Origin: Pseudomonas libanensis | GTDB taxonomy: Bacteria > Pseudomonadota > Gammaproteobacteria > Pseudomonadales > Pseudomonadaceae | Length of the DNA: 64,000 nucleotides | Assembly (NCBI RefSeq): GCF_001439685.1 | Contig: NZ_JYLH01000003.1 | Location: forward strand, 186,001-250,000 | Direction of reading: 5' to 3' | In this document: one piece after another, positions 26,829 through 36,267 of the stretch | Position numbering within the stretch: position 1 is the stretch's first letter | Layout of the letters: each line of letters opens with the position of its first letter | Position numbers and translations under genes: made by a program | The notes under the pieces: generated by a model | Database searches by the model: none | Seen by the model: the letters and a program-made list of their open reading frames with translations, nothing else | What the model was told of the DNA's origin: nothing

Positions 26829-27749
26829 TCAAGCGAGACCTCGATCCCCTTGCGCGGCCCCACCTTCCAGCTTGCGCCACAACAACCGCACATTCGCCTT
26901 GCGCACCAACGCGCAGCGATACAAGCGAATCTCCAGCGGCACATGCCATTGCGGCCCGCCGCACACCACCAGTTCGCCGCGCGCCAACTCCGCACGTACG
27001 CTCAACTGCGGCACCCAGGCGATCCCCAAGCCTTCGAGCGCCATGCTCTTTAGGCTGTCGGCCATGGCGGTTTCATAGATGGTGGTGAAACGCAGGGCCC
27101 GCTGGCGCAGCAGCAGATTCACCGAGCGGCCAAGGAACGCCCCGGCGCTGTAGGCGAGCAGCGGCACACTGCCCTCACCCTCCAGGTCGAACAGCGGCTT
27201 GCCGTCCGCATCGGCGGCGCAGACCGGGAGCATCTCGGTGTTGCCCAGATGCAGGGACGGGAAGATCTCGGCGTCCATCTGCATCGCGGCATCCGGGTCG
27301 TAGAACGCCAGCATCAGGTCGCAGCCACCTTCGCGAAGGGCGTGTACCGCATCGCCGACGTTGGTGGCGACCAGTCGCGTGGCGATGTTCAGGCCCTCGT
27401 TGCGCAGCTGTGCGATCCAGCGTGGGAAGAACCCCAGTGCCAGCGAGTGCGCGGCCGCCACCTGCATGACTTCGCCCTGCCCGCCTTCCAGGTGATGCAA
27501 ATGGCGCAGTACTTCGCCCAGCTGTTCGACCACCGTGCGCGCGGTCACCAGGAACAGCTGCCCCGCCGCCGTCAACTCCACTGGCGTACGCGAGCGGTTG
27601 ACCAGGGTCAGGCCCAACGCGGCCTCAAGGCTACGGATACGGCGGCTGAACGCCGGTTGGGTGACAAAGCGCCGTTCCGCTGCCTGGGAAAAACTGCGGG
27701 TGGCCGCCAGGGCGCTGAAGTCTTCCAGCCATTTGCTCTCAAGGTTCAT
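26829..27749 (-). CDS. LysR-family regulator, divergent from aspA
   Basis: A 306-residue LTTR. The winged HTH is at residues 10-65 (FSALAATRSFSQAAERRFVTQPAFSRRIRSLEAALGLTLVNRS), followed by the two-lobed effector domain. The ATG at 27749 (MNLESKWLEDF) follows GGGAGGAAG. It is transcribed away from aspA and probably controls it. The effector is not known from sequence. Confidence 0.92.
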   Translation of the reverse strand: MNLESKWLEDFSALAATRSFSQAAERRFVTQPAFSRRIRSLEAALGLTLVNRSRTPVELTAAGQLFLVTARTVVEQLGEVLRHLHHLEGGQGEVMQVAAAHSLALGFFPRWIAQLRNEGLNIATRLVATNVGDAVHALREGGCDLMLAFYDPDAAMQMDAEIFPSLHLGNTEMLPVCAADADGKPLFDLEGEGSVPLLAYSAGAFLGRSVNLLLRQRALRFTTIYETAMADSLKSMALEGLGIAWVPQLSVRAELARGELVVCGGPQWHVPLEIRLYRCALVRKANVRLLWRKLEGGAAQGDRGLA

Positions 27750-27818
27750 CACTTCCTCCCAAGGGTATGCACCATTTTGGCACACACGCCCGCCATCATA
27801 GCTGGGTCACATCCACAT

Positions 27819-27835
27819 TATGCCGTTTGTGCATA
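27819..27835. promoter_or_regulatory. Candidate LysR-type operator
   Basis: TATGC-N7-GCATA, a T-N11-A type inverted repeat, lies midway in the divergent lysR-aspA promoter region, where an LTTR recognition site is expected. A half site TATGC is repeated at 27766 near the lysR start. Confidence 0.6.
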
Positions 27836-27931
27836 GGCCAGTGCTTAACAGCATTGGCCCAAAAAGTTCTACAAGCCTAGCATTCGCAGCGTTCCGGCCA
27901 GTTCCGGGTCCATATCGAGATGATTTCCGTC

Positions 27932-29356
<1,425 letters not shown>

Positions 29357-29410
29357 GCGTTTGTTGCACCGCTCACCAGGCTGAGGGACTAGACACCTCT
29401 CACCTTTTGA

Positions 29411-29445
29411 GGGCTTGAAGACTCGTTCTTCAGGCCCTTTTTTTT
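29411..29445 (+). terminator. Rho-independent terminator of aspA
   Basis: Stem GGGCTTGAAGA / TCTTCAGGCCC followed by eight T. It lies 55 bases past aspA and separates it from the catabolic cluster. Confidence 0.9.
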
Positions 29446-29484
29446 GCCCGCAATTCCTCTCCTTATATAAAGCGCTGTTAGTGC

Positions 29485-29500
29485 GTTTCACCTATAAAAC
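29485..29500. promoter_or_regulatory. IclR-type operator candidate O1
   Basis: GTTTCACCTATAAAAC, an imperfect GTTT...AAAC palindrome that matches the other three copies. It is the most distal copy, about 266 bp upstream of the ABC ATPase gene. Confidence 0.55.
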
Positions 29501-29597
29501 ATCACACCTGCGGCGTTACTTGAAAAAGCATTCATTCATTGCAAGTTCCCATCGTATGCACAAATGGTGTGCAGTTTCGTGCCATATAAAAACAATG

Positions 29598-29613
29598 GTT
29601 TCATATATGAAAC
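29598..29613. promoter_or_regulatory. IclR-type operator candidate O2 (perfect palindrome)
   Basis: GTTTCATATATGAAAC is a perfect 16-bp palindrome. It overlaps a block (CCATATAAA..CAAT.GTTTC, 29582-29604) that recurs before the porin gene at 44797-44819. Confidence 0.6.
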
Positions 29614-29689
29614 GATCGTTAATCAACCTTAATCTCGCAACTAATTAATTTAAAAGGGAATTCAACAAAAATTTGTAGGAATTAACTCA

Positions 29690-29706
29690 CTGGCATTGTT
29701 CATGCA
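29690..29706 (+). promoter_or_regulatory. Possible sigma-54 (-24/-12) promoter of the catabolic operon
   Basis: CTGGCATTGTTCATGCA has the invariant GG-N10-GC of sigma-54 promoters and fits most of the wider consensus. The predicted start would fall in operator O3. No NtrC-type activator gene is nearby, which counts against it. Confidence 0.4.
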
Positions 29707-29715
29707 CTAAACGGC

Positions 29716-29731
29716 GTATCACCTATAAAAC
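29716..29731. promoter_or_regulatory. IclR-type operator candidate O3
   Basis: GTATCACCTATAAAAC sits in a 25-bp block (29708-29732) that is 22/25 identical to the block at 44892-44916 before the porin. It is 20 bp upstream of the first ATG, a position suited to repression. Confidence 0.65.
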
Positions 29732-29750
29732 AGACCAGAGTACCTTCCTG

Positions 29751-30602
29751 ATGGCTGTGAAAGAGATGTACGCCGTGACGCCCCAATGGAATACGCCCGC
29801 ACTTAAGGAAGAGCTGGAGCCGACTGAAATTGAATTCCGTAATGTCGGTAAATGTTTCCCAGCCAAAGGTAAAACAGCAGCGCCATTTGCCATTCGCGAT
29901 GTGAACTTCAAGATCCGTCGCGGCGAGGTCGTGTCGATCATCGGTCCGTCCGGCTGCGGCAAGAGCACCATCCTCAATATGGGCTCTGGCCTGTATCGCC
30001 CCAGTGAAGGCGAAGTCTTCGTGGGCGGTGAGCCAGTGACCGGGCCCGTGCCTCAAGTCGCGTTCATGTTGCAAAAAGATTTGCTGATGCCATGGCGCAG
30101 CATTCGCCGCAACGTAGAACTGGGCCTGGAAATTCAAGGCGTGCCCAGTGCGACCCGGCAGAAGGTGGCTCTGGACTTGCTCGACCGTTGCCATCTCAAC
30201 GGCTTCGCCGACCATTACCCGTTCCAGCTCTCCGGTGGCATGCGCCAGCGCGCCGCCCTGGCACGCACCCTGGCCATCGACCCCCAGGTGTTGTTCCTCG
30301 ACGAGCCGTTTTCCGCCCTCGACGCCCAGACCAAGATGATCCTGCAGCAGGACATGGCACGGATGCTGTTCGATGAAAAGAAGACTGCGCTGTTCATCAC
30401 CCACGACCTGATCGAGGGCATCGCCATGTCCGACCGGTTGCTGGTCATGAGCGCACGCCCCGGCACCATCATCGAAGAAATCAGCATCGACCTGCCGTTT
30501 CGCGATAACCCGCTGGAGCGCCGCAAGCTACCGGAGATCGGCCCGCTGGTCGGCCGCCTGATGGAGCTGCTGCACGTCGGCGCCGACACCGAACTGCACT
30601 GA
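29751..30602 (+). CDS. NitT/TauT-type ABC transporter ATP-binding protein
   Basis: A 283-residue ABC ATPase, first gene of the catabolic operon. Walker [10 protein letters not shown] near residue 65, signature LSGGMRQRAALARTL, Walker B VLFLDEPFSALD and H-loop ITHDLIEG are intact. It is most like the SsuB/TauB/NrtD group that serves importers of sulfonates, nitrate and small organic anions. A second ATG at 29766 is also possible. With the next two genes it makes a complete importer. Confidence 0.92.
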   Translation: MAVKEMYAVTPQWNTPALKEELEPTEIEFRNVGKCFPAKGKTAAPFAIRDVNFKIRRGEVVSIIGPSGCGKSTILNMGSGLYRPSEGEVFVGGEPVTGPVPQVAFMLQKDLLMPWRSIRRNVELGLEIQGVPSATRQKVALDLLDRCHLNGFADHYPFQLSGGMRQRAALARTLAIDPQVLFLDEPFSALDAQTKMILQQDMARMLFDEKKTALFITHDLIEGIAMSDRLLVMSARPGTIIEEISIDLPFRDNPLERRKLPEIGPLVGRLMELLHVGADTELH

Positions 30603-30641
30603 TTACCGCGCTTGCGGCCCCCAACCGATTCAGGAGTTCCC

Positions 30642-31634
30642 ATGCTCAAGTCTCTGTTCCAACGTTTTTGCGCGCTCAGCCTTGGCCTCGGCCTCGCCTG
30701 CGCGGCCCAGGCGCAGCCAACCGACGTTACCTACCTGCTGCCGGCACCGCCTAACTTGCCAGCCTTTGCACCCTGGATCATCGCCAAGGAAAAAGGCTAT
30801 TACGCGGACCAGGACCTGAACCTGACGTTCATTGCAGCCAAAGGTGGCGTGGACGTGGCCAAGCAGATCGGTGCCGGCAATGCCCTGCTCGGCGGTGCCA
30901 TCGGCGACACGCCGATCATGGTGCGCGGCAACGGTATCCCGGTGCGCGCCGTGGCGGTGCTGGGCGCGGGCGGCGTGACCATGATCGCCACTCACGCCAA
31001 GGACAACATCAATAACGTCAGCGACCTCAAGGGCAAGACCATGACGGTGATGTCGTATTCCGACACCACCTACTACGCGCTGCTCGCTTCGTTGCGCAAG
31101 GCAGGCCTTGGCAAGAATGACGTGGACATCCAGGCCGCGGGCCCTGCCGGAGTCTGGCAGTTATTCACGGCCAACAAGGCCCAGGCCATGGCCGGCGTCC
31201 CGGATTGGATGGTCACCGCCGAAGAAGCCGGCGCGCAGATCAAGCTGATTCCCCAAGAGCAGATTTTCGAAAGCATGGCCCAGGCCATCCTCGCCTCGGA
31301 TGACGCCATCAAAAACCACCCCCAAGTGGTACGCGGCGTGGTGCAGGCCACCCTCAAAGGCATGCACGACATTATCCAGGACCCACGCGCCGCCGCCGTC
31401 ACCTTTGCCAAGGCGGTCCCGACCTACGCCGGCAAGGAAGACTCACTGGAGAAGATCTTCAAGCTCTATGTCGAGCACGTCTACGCCAACCAGCGCGTGC
31501 TGGGGCACATCGACCCCGAGCGCCTGGACAAGGTCCGCCAGTTCTACGTGAGCGAAGGCATCGTGCCCCGGGAAACCCCGCTGGATGAGCTGTTCACCAA
31601 CCAATTCGTCGACAGCCCGGTCGCCGCGCAATAA
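30642..31634 (+). CDS. NitT/TauT-type substrate-binding protein
   Basis: A 330-residue periplasmic protein with signal peptide (MLKSLFQRFCALSLGLGLAC, then AAQA). NMT1/THI5-like binding fold: PNLPAFAPWIIAKEKGYYADQDLNLTF and GGVDVAKQIGAGNALLGGAIGDTP are typical. It binds the compound imported by this cluster, unknown but probably a small organic anion. The ATG at 30642 follows CAGGAG. Confidence 0.92.
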   Translation: MLKSLFQRFCALSLGLGLACAAQAQPTDVTYLLPAPPNLPAFAPWIIAKEKGYYADQDLNLTFIAAKGGVDVAKQIGAGNALLGGAIGDTPIMVRGNGIPVRAVAVLGAGGVTMIATHAKDNINNVSDLKGKTMTVMSYSDTTYYALLASLRKAGLGKNDVDIQAAGPAGVWQLFTANKAQAMAGVPDWMVTAEEAGAQIKLIPQEQIFESMAQAILASDDAIKNHPQVVRGVVQATLKGMHDIIQDPRAAAVTFAKAVPTYAGKEDSLEKIFKLYVEHVYANQRVLGHIDPERLDKVRQFYVSEGIVPRETPLDELFTNQFVDSPVAAQ

Positions 31635-31661
31635 CGCACCGGACAACAAGGTACGCATACG

Positions 31662-32438
31662 ATGAAAAACCTGAACCCCTCCGTGCTCGGTAGCGTGGCG
31701 CTGCTGATCCTGTTCCTGGCGCTCTGGCAATGGGGCCCCGGGCTGCTCGGCATGCCCGAATTCGTCATGCCCAAACTCAGCCGCGTAGCCCAGGAAAGCC
31801 TGGTGATGTGGCACAGCGGCGGCCTGCTGGAACACACCCTGATCACCGCCATGGAGATCGTCGTCGGCTTCGCCCTGGGCGCCTTGCTGGGCGTGATGAT
31901 TGGTGTGTCCCTGGGCCTGTCGCCCGCGGCTGAAGCGATGCTGTCGCCCTACATCCTGGCGTTGCAGATTGCACCGAAGGTCGCCTTTGCGCCACTGTTC
32001 GTGATGTGGCTGGGCTACACCATCTACCCGAAGATTCTGATTGCAATCCTGATCGTATTTTTCCCGGTGATGATCAACGTGCTCTCGGCGATCCGCACGG
32101 TCGATCCGGACATGATCAACCTGGTGCGCACCATGAACGCCAACCGCTGGCAGATTTTCCGCCTGGTGGAATTCCCCTCCGCCATGGCCGCGCTGTTTTC
32201 CGGCCTGCGCATCGCCTCCACCTTGGCCGTGATCGGCGTCACCGTCGGTGAGCTGGTCGGCGGCAACCAGGGCCTTGGCTTCCTGTTGGTGGACGCCGAG
32301 GGCCAAGGCAACACGGCCGGTGTGTTCGTCGCCATCGTCATGCTCACCCTGATTGGGGTGGTCGCCTACGGCGCCGTGGTATGGGCGGAAAAACGCGTCC
32401 TGCACTACATGCCCAAAGCCATGTTGAGCACGCAATGA
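31662..32438 (+). CDS. NitT/TauT-type ABC permease
   Basis: A 258-residue inner-membrane permease with six predicted helices and the EAA loop TMNANRWQIFRLVEFPSAMAALFSGLRIA. It completes the importer. Its stop overlaps the next start (ATGA), so it is coupled to the SDR gene. Confidence 0.93.
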   Translation: MKNLNPSVLGSVALLILFLALWQWGPGLLGMPEFVMPKLSRVAQESLVMWHSGGLLEHTLITAMEIVVGFALGALLGVMIGVSLGLSPAAEAMLSPYILALQIAPKVAFAPLFVMWLGYTIYPKILIAILIVFFPVMINVLSAIRTVDPDMINLVRTMNANRWQIFRLVEFPSAMAALFSGLRIASTLAVIGVTVGELVGGNQGLGFLLVDAEGQGNTAGVFVAIVMLTLIGVVAYGAVVWAEKRVLHYMPKAMLSTQ

Positions 32439-33202
32439 TGAACGACCGTAATCGTTTGCTCGAAGGTCGCCGCGTGCTGGTAACCGGCGGCGCCCGTGGC
32501 CTGGGCTATGGTTTTGCCCAGGCCATCGGCCAGGCCGGTGCCCGCGTGGTGATTGCCGATGTGCTGGAAGAACGTGTGCAACAGGCGGCCTGTGAACTAC
32601 AGGCCCTGGGCCTGGATGTTCACGCGGTCACGGTCGACCTGGCCCAGCCTGAGTCGATCCAGGCGTGCGTCGACGCGACAGTCGATCTGCTGGGCGGTCT
32701 CGATGGCCTGGTGAACAACGCCTCCATCACCAACTCCGGTGGCAAAGGCTGTGAAGACCTGAGCATCGACACCTGGGACCAGGTGATGCAGGTCAACGTG
32801 CGCGGCACCTGGCTGATGACCACCGCCTGCCTGCCGGCGCTGCGCGCCAGCGGCCACGGCGCCATCGTCAACCTGGCCTCCGACACGCCCCTGTGGGGCG
32901 CGCCGAACCTGTTGGCCTATGTCGCCAGCAAGGGCGCGATCATCGCCATGACCCGCAGCCTGGCCCGCGAGCTGGGCGCCGACAACATCACGGTCAACGC
33001 CATCGCCCCTGGCCTGGTGCTGGTGGAAGCCACCGCCTACGTGCCCGAGGCTCGCCACCGTTTGTACAACGACCAGCGGGCCATCCAACGCCCGCAACTG
33101 CCCGAAGACGTCAGCGGCGCGGTGCTGTTCGCGCTGTCCGACCTTGCTCGCTTCATCACTGGACAAACCCTGCCGGTCAACGGCGGGTTCGTCATGCCTT
33201 GA
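32435..33202 (+). CDS. Short-chain dehydrogenase/reductase (intact)
   Basis: A 255-residue classical SDR: nucleotide motif TGGARGLG (17-24), D69, NNAS at 94-97, catalytic S149, Y162 and K166 (YVASK) and the C-terminal GQTLPVNGGFVMP. It would oxidise or reduce an alcohol/ketone, for example a dihydrodiol or hydroxyacid intermediate. It is translationally coupled to the permease (ATG 32435, or the next ATG at 32438). Confidence 0.92.
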   Translation: MMNDRNRLLEGRRVLVTGGARGLGYGFAQAIGQAGARVVIADVLEERVQQAACELQALGLDVHAVTVDLAQPESIQACVDATVDLLGGLDGLVNNASITNSGGKGCEDLSIDTWDQVMQVNVRGTWLMTTACLPALRASGHGAIVNLASDTPLWGAPNLLAYVASKGAIIAMTRSLARELGADNITVNAIAPGLVLVEATAYVPEARHRLYNDQRAIQRPQLPEDVSGAVLFALSDLARFITGQTLPVNGGFVMP

Positions 33203-33215
33203 TCTGGAGACTGTC

Positions 33216-33755
33216 ATGACTGATCTATCTGCCCAAAACGACACCCCGAAAAGCTGGGACCGCCCGGCCGGCGCCAGCCTGGAAAGCTGGATGAACACCC
33301 GTATCGCCCGTTACGAAACGCGCAAGTACGACTGGGATGCGCTGAAGTTCCAGGCCGACTACGACCCCAAGTTCCGCCGCGCACAGATGCGCTACATCGG
33401 CACCGGCGGCACCGGCATCAGTACCGATATGAACACCATCCCGTCGGAGCATTTCACTTTCTCCACCATGGTGATCCCGGCCGGCCACGAAGGTCCGCCG
33501 CACCTGCACATCGACGTCGAAGAAGTGTTTTTCGTATTGCGCGGCAAGCTCAAGGTGGTGCTGGAGAAAGATGGCGAGCGCTTCGAGACCATCCTCACCG
33601 ACCGCGACGTGATTTCCGTACCACCGGGCGTGTACCGCGAAGAGATCAACATCGGCGATGAAGATGCGTTGATGTGCGTGATGCTCGGCGCGAAAAAACC
33701 CATCACCCCGACCTATCCGCCAGAGCACCCTCTGGCTTCGATCAAGCGCGGATAA
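33216..33755 (+). CDS. Cupin-domain protein
   Basis: A 179-residue cytosolic protein with one cupin barrel: motif 1 GPPHLHIDVEEVFFVLRG (about 90-107; two His and a Glu as metal ligands) and motif 2 SVPPGVYREEIN, in which the usual His is replaced by Arg/Glu-type residues. Motif 2 is therefore atypical and metal binding is uncertain. In the cluster it may be a dioxygenase, isomerase or binding protein. It ends 4 bases before the hydrolase gene. Confidence 0.85.
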   Translation: MTDLSAQNDTPKSWDRPAGASLESWMNTRIARYETRKYDWDALKFQADYDPKFRRAQMRYIGTGGTGISTDMNTIPSEHFTFSTMVIPAGHEGPPHLHIDVEEVFFVLRGKLKVVLEKDGERFETILTDRDVISVPPGVYREEINIGDEDALMCVMLGAKKPITPTYPPEHPLASIKRG

Positions 33756-33759
33756 GCCC

Positions 33760-34638
33760 ATGCAGCCAGGACTCTCTCAAGCCGCGCCGACGGCCGGCCT
33801 GCAAGCCCAACTGGAGCGCGATTTTCCTCAGCGCCTGGTGGCTGCCGCCGGAGGGCAACAGGCCTTGCGCGAATGTGGTGCTGGGCCAGTGGTGGTGTTG
33901 CTGCACGGTATCGGCTCCGGGGCGGCGTCCTGGCTGCAAGTGGCTCGGCAACTGGTCCACGAAACCCGGGTCGTTGCCTGGGATGCACCCGGCTACGGCG
34001 ACTCCAGCGCACTGGAATCGGATGTTCCCAAGGCCGAACAGTACGCGGCCCGTTTGGTACAGATGCTCGATGCACTGGAGGTTGAAACCTGCGTGCTGGT
34101 GGGTCACTCACTGGGAGCGCTCACCGCCCTGGCGTTCGCCCGCAGTTCGCAGGCTCATCGGGTGAGCCGCCTGGTGTTGATCAGCCCGGCTCGCGGTTAC
34201 GGCGCACCGCATCTGACCCAACAGCGCCAACAGGTACGCCAGCAACGCCTGGACAACCTGCAACGCCTGGGTATCGCCGGCCTGGCCGAACAACGCAGCG
34301 CTCATATGTTGTCGCCCCGTGCCACGCCCCAGGCCCTGGCCTGGGTGCGCTGGAACATGGCGCGCCTGAACCCCGGTGGTTATCGCCAGGCCATTGAATT
34401 GCTGTGCGGCGATGACCTGCTGCGTCATGGCCAGCCGGCCATGCCCTGCGAGGTGCATTGCGGTGAAGCCGACAGCATCACCCCCGCCGAGGCCTGCCTG
34501 AGCGTGGCCAAGGCGCTGGGCGCCAGCTTCAACCTGATCGCCGACGCCGGCCACGCCAGCCCCATCGAGCAACCGCAAGTGGTTGCCGGGCGCCTGGCCT
34601 ATGCCCTCCAACAATCCCTGACAGGTAGAACCCAATGA
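33760..34638 (+). CDS. Alpha/beta hydrolase
   Basis: A 292-residue alpha/beta-hydrolase: oxyanion region VVVLLHGIGSG (about residue 45), nucleophile elbow GHSLGAL (Ser about 114), acid in HCGEADSITP and catalytic His in DAGHASPIEQP. In ring-cleavage pathways such enzymes split C-C bonds of meta-cleavage products, open enol-lactones or deformylate; the context fits but does not decide. Its stop overlaps the IclR start (ATGA). Confidence 0.88.
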   Translation: MQPGLSQAAPTAGLQAQLERDFPQRLVAAAGGQQALRECGAGPVVVLLHGIGSGAASWLQVARQLVHETRVVAWDAPGYGDSSALESDVPKAEQYAARLVQMLDALEVETCVLVGHSLGALTALAFARSSQAHRVSRLVLISPARGYGAPHLTQQRQQVRQQRLDNLQRLGIAGLAEQRSAHMLSPRATPQALAWVRWNMARLNPGGYRQAIELLCGDDLLRHGQPAMPCEVHCGEADSITPAEACLSVAKALGASFNLIADAGHASPIEQPQVVAGRLAYALQQSLTGRTQ

Positions 34639-35468
34639 ACGATTCCGATCTGCTCAAAGACGCTCAGGACAAATACATCGTTCCAGGCCTCGAGCGCGGC
34701 CTGCTCCTGCTCTGTGAGTTCAGCCGGCGCAACCGCACCCTGACCGCACCGGAGCTGGCACGCCGGTTGGCACTGCCACGCTCGACCATCTTCCGCCTGC
34801 TGACCACCCTGGAAACCATGGGTTTCGTCACCCGCAGCGGCAATGAATACCGCCTCGGCATGTCCGTGCTGCGCCTGGGCTTCGAGTACCTGGCGTCGCT
34901 GGAGCTGACCGAACTTGGCCAGCCGCTCCTGGCGCGCTTGTGCGACCGGGTCAACTACCCAAGCAACCTGGTGGTGCGTGACGGTCGCTCGATTGTCTAC
35001 GTGGCCAAGGTCTCACCGCCTTCGGTGTTCTCCAACGCGGTCAACGTCGGCACCCGCCTGCCCGCCCATGCCACCGTGCTGGGGCGCATCCTGCTCGAAG
35101 ACCTGTCGCTGGCCGAGTTGCGCGAGTTGTACCCCGAAGAGCACCTGGAACAACACTCGCCCTGCACGCCGAAAACCGTGATGGCGCTGTTCGACCTGGT
35201 CCAGGCCGACCGCCAGCGCGGGTTTGTCAGCGGCGAAGGCTTTTTCGAGTCGGCGATTTCCACGGTGGCCGCGCCGGTGCGTGACCAGAGTGGCGGCATC
35301 GTCGCGGCTCTGGGCGTGACCATTCCCACGACGCAGATCGGCCACGTCAACTTTGAAGAACTGTTGAATCAGGTACGTCGCAGCGCCGACGAGCTGTCGC
35401 GACTGCTCAACTACAACGGCGGCGCCCACAACGGGCAGCCCCGCGTCACAGCCTTGATGAGAGACTGA
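34635..35468 (+). CDS. IclR-family regulator of the cluster
   Basis: A 277-residue regulator. The N-terminal winged HTH (about 15-80: GLERGLLLLCEFSRRNRTLTAPELARRLALPRSTIFRLLTTLETMGFV) is followed by the IclR effector domain (95-255; GRILLEDLS, GFFESAISTVAAPVRDQSGGIVAALGVTIP). It is embedded in the operon and coupled at both ends (4-base overlap upstream, 1-base gap downstream), so it is presumably induced with it. Its likely operators are the GTTT...AAAC palindromes at 29485, 29598, 29716 and 44900. Confidence 0.92.
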   Translation: MNDSDLLKDAQDKYIVPGLERGLLLLCEFSRRNRTLTAPELARRLALPRSTIFRLLTTLETMGFVTRSGNEYRLGMSVLRLGFEYLASLELTELGQPLLARLCDRVNYPSNLVVRDGRSIVYVAKVSPPSVFSNAVNVGTRLPAHATVLGRILLEDLSLAELRELYPEEHLEQHSPCTPKTVMALFDLVQADRQRGFVSGEGFFESAISTVAAPVRDQSGGIVAALGVTIPTTQIGHVNFEELLNQVRRSADELSRLLNYNGGAHNGQPRVTALMRD

Positions 35469-35469
35469 C

Positions 35470-36267
35470 ATGAGCCTTTATCAATTGCAGGGCCGCGTCG
35501 CCATTGTCACCGGCGGCTCTTCAGGCATCGGCCTGGCCTGTGTCGAACTGCTGCTGCAAGCCGGTGTGGCCGTGGCGTTCTGCGGTCGTGATGAAGAGCG
35601 CCTGCGCCATGCAGAAGCGGGTTTGCGCGAGCGTTTCCCACGGGCCCGCCTGTTGGCCCAGGCCTGCGATGTGCTCGATGCCGAGTCGGTCAGCGCGTTT
35701 GCCGGCGCCAGCCTGGCTGCGCTTGGGGCGGCCAGCGTGCTGATCAACAACGCCGGGCAAGGCCGGGTCTCGACCTTTGCCGACACCACCGACAGCGCCT
35801 GGACCGAAGAGCTGAACCTGAAGTTTTTCTCGGTGATCAACCCGGTCCGCGCCTTCAAGCCTCAGCTGGAAAACCAGCCTGACGCCGCCATCGTCTGCGT
35901 CAATTCGCTGCTGGCCAGCCAGCCCGAACCGCACATGGTCGCCACCTCCGCCGCACGGGCCGGGATCAAGAACCTGGTGCGCTCGATGGCCACTGAATTC
36001 GCCCCGCAGGGCATCCGTGTCAACGGCATCCTGATTGGCCTGGTGGAGTCCGGCCAATGGCGCAGGCGTTTCGAAGCGCGCGAAGAACGCGACCTCGGCT
36101 GGGCGCAATGGACCGCACGCCTGGCACAACAAAAACACATTCCCTTGGGGCGCCTGGGCCTGCCGATTGAAGCGGCCCGCGCGATCCTGTTTCTGGCCTC
36201 GCCTCTGTCGGCTTACACCACAGGCAGCCATATCGATGTATCCGGAGGCCTGTCCCGCCATGCGTAA
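35470..36267 (+). CDS. SDR-fold protein lacking the catalytic Tyr and Lys
   Basis: A 265-residue protein with an intact Rossmann N terminus (TGGSSGIG at 14-21, NNAG at 93-96) and C-terminal GSHIDVSGGLSRHA. The YxxxK active site is replaced: aligning the downstream NLVRSMATEFA with the intact SDR of the cluster puts T159 at the Tyr and R163 at the Lys position (TSAAR), although a Ser remains (S146). It may bind nucleotide without classical dehydrogenase chemistry, or use another mechanism. It overlaps the next gene by 8 bases. Confidence 0.85.
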   Translation: MSLYQLQGRVAIVTGGSSGIGLACVELLLQAGVAVAFCGRDEERLRHAEAGLRERFPRARLLAQACDVLDAESVSAFAGASLAALGAASVLINNAGQGRVSTFADTTDSAWTEELNLKFFSVINPVRAFKPQLENQPDAAIVCVNSLLASQPEPHMVATSAARAGIKNLVRSMATEFAPQGIRVNGILIGLVESGQWRRRFEAREERDLGWAQWTARLAQQKHIPLGRLGLPIEAARAILFLASPLSAYTTGSHIDVSGGLSRHA

